The position numbers and the translations under genes are program-made. This document shows, one piece after another, positions 4,974 through 5,710 of a stretch of DNA of 5,710 nt. The stretch comes from JAQBRD01 sp041158765. Its GTDB lineage: Bacteria; Patescibacteriota; Minisyncoccia; Phycocordibacterales; PALSA-1337. The first letter of the stretch is position 1, and every line of letters begins with the position of its first letter. The notes under the pieces are model-generated. The model was given only the letters and a program-made list of their open reading frames with translations. It was not told the origin of the DNA and made no database searches. The stretch covers positions 1 to 5,710 of the forward strand of contig JBEBAU010000016.1 of assembly GCA_041158765.1 (NCBI GenBank), written 5' to 3'.

Positions 4974-5642
4974 TGCGACAATTTTCTCCATTAGAGTAAC
5001 GGCCGTTTGTTCGCATAAGTTTCTATCGGGATTAGCACTATCTGATCCTGATAATTCTTTAAAATAGACGGTCTCACCGAAAGTAACTACAAGCTTTCTT
5101 CGACGTCCCCAAAACTCACCACGTTTCATATATTCAATGCCAGTAATACGAACGGGTACAATCGGCAGACTACTTGAAGCTGCAAGATATGACACCCCTC
5201 CCTTAGCTTGGTGAATATCCTCATCAAGATGTTTTTTACCCATTGGGAAAATGCAAACATTACGACCGCACTTCAATGCATCGATATGGTGCTTCAGTGC
5301 TTTTTCATAGTCATTAAGCCCTGTGTATACCTGTAAGGCAGCCATGAGTTTGAAAAAGAGTCCGCCATATATTTTTCCTTTCCAACCGAGTTTTTCATAA
5401 AACTCTCTCTCCCTCGAAACAAATACTAACGGTAGGTGTCGTGAAAAGAATGGTAAGCAGGAAACAATGATAAGGGGGTCAAATTCATTGGCATGATTAG
5501 CAGCAAAAATAGCATTTGTTTTCAACTTCTTAACATTTTCAATTCCACTAAACTCCATTCTGAGGAAAATAGAAAAAAATACCCGGAGTGGAAGCCAGGC
5601 AACACGTTGAATAATATTCCCAGTCAGGTGATAAATGCGCAT
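4956..5642 (-). CDS. plsC: PlsC-family 1-acylglycerol-3-phosphate acyltransferase
   Basis: The 228-residue protein has the size and core of the PlsC family, which transfers an acyl group to lysophosphatidic acid to make phosphatidic acid at the inner membrane face. The catalytic HX4D box is present as NHANEFD (His50, Asp55). The block-III region reads FPMGKKH (132-138) where FPEGTRS is usual, so the Glu is replaced by Met134. Block II lacks its usual Arg: the expected place reads LQVYTGLND. Block IV, LPIVPVRITG (159-168), is good, as is KGGVSYLA before it. An N-terminal hydrophobic stretch (about 14-28) fits peripheral or single-pass membrane attachment. The acceptor may therefore differ from lysophosphatidate. 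The ATG at 5642 is the furthest upstream possible, because TAA directly precedes it. There is no Shine-Dalgarno sequence. A TAAAAT on this strand 12 nt upstream may be the -10. The stop is TGA. Confidence 0.88.
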   Translation of the reverse strand: MRIYHLTGNIIQRVAWLPLRVFFSIFLRMEFSGIENVKKLKTNAIFAANHANEFDPLIIVSCLPFFSRHLPLVFVSREREFYEKLGWKGKIYGGLFFKLMAALQVYTGLNDYEKALKHHIDALKCGRNVCIFPMGKKHLDEDIHQAKGGVSYLAASSSLPIVPVRITGIEYMKRGEFWGRRRKLVVTFGETVYFKELSGSDSANPDRNLCEQTAVTLMEKIVALNSNS

Positions 5643-5659
5643 TTATTACTTGCTATTTT

Positions 5660-5688
5660 ACACCTTCATTGTGGTATAATAAAGGTGT
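5660..5688. repeat. Inverted repeat around the right-edge promoter
   Basis: ACACCTT 5660-5666 and AAGGTGT 5682-5688 are exact 7-bp inverted copies with 15 bp between them, and the rightward TATAAT lies in that spacer. The left arm abuts the minus-strand TAAAAT that may serve the acyltransferase gene. A dimeric regulator here could control both directions. Confidence 0.35.
5672..5680 (+). promoter_or_regulatory. Rightward extended -10 promoter at the window edge
   Basis: TGGTATAAT is a perfect extended -10 (TGnTATAAT). A poor -35, TTGCTA, lies at 5650-5655 with a 19-bp spacer. No ATG follows before the window ends, so the transcript has a leader of more than 20 nt and serves a gene or RNA beyond 5710, divergent from the acyltransferase gene. 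The AAAGGTG at 5681-5687 would lie at the transcript start and is not a ribosome site. Confidence 0.5.
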
Positions 5689-5710
5689 TTTAATAGGCTT
5701 AATAATCAAT

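Noticed and set aside
1..5710. CRISPR array or insertion-sequence ends
   Set aside because: I found no regularly spaced repeats, and no terminal inverted repeats flanking the recombinase gene.

Overview
The window looks like a Patescibacteria/CPR-type genome (Parcubacteria-like). The main support is the membrane protein at 4389, whose N-terminus has the short helical 'ELIDYVKxQLxxGVxxExIxxxLLxQGW' module that I associate with membrane proteins of that group. Compact spacing and small proteins fit but are weak evidence. TGA is used as a normal stop (acyltransferase gene, 4956-4958), so the TGA-as-glycine code of Gracilibacteria/Absconditabacteria does not apply. The taxonomic call is inference.

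Left part (1 to about 2280): a probable integrated element. An unrecognised gene runs leftward out of the window (start at 494 or 521). Diverging from it is a 451-residue large serine recombinase (599-1954). A tandem direct repeat and a short palindrome lie between the two genes. After the recombinase comes a 364-bp gap (1955-2318) with no credible gene. It holds a long imperfect hairpin, a G+C-rich folded domain (59 of 90 bases G or C over 2121-2210), a perfect 10-bp A+T-rich hairpin, and an 18-base block that reads like the 3' end of a tRNA-Ser gene (2257-2274). I read that block as a candidate attachment-site remnant marking the right edge of the element.

Right part (2319 to 5710): four genes that look resident, three of them dealing with acyl chains. 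They are a membrane-anchored DUF4105/Lnb-domain protein (minus strand), a cyclopropane-fatty-acid-synthase-like methyltransferase (plus strand, divergent), a four-helix membrane protein (plus), and a PlsC-family acyltransferase (minus, convergent with an 18-bp overlap). Together they could remodel phospholipid or lipoprotein acyl groups. The methyltransferase lacks two of the bicarbonate ligands known from E. coli Cfa, so its product may differ from a cyclopropane lipid.

Regulation: four of the six starts have a TATAAT/TACAAT hexamer only 6-7 nt upstream of the ATG, which predicts leaderless transcripts. The window ends in an extended -10 promoter that fires rightward into a gene outside the window.
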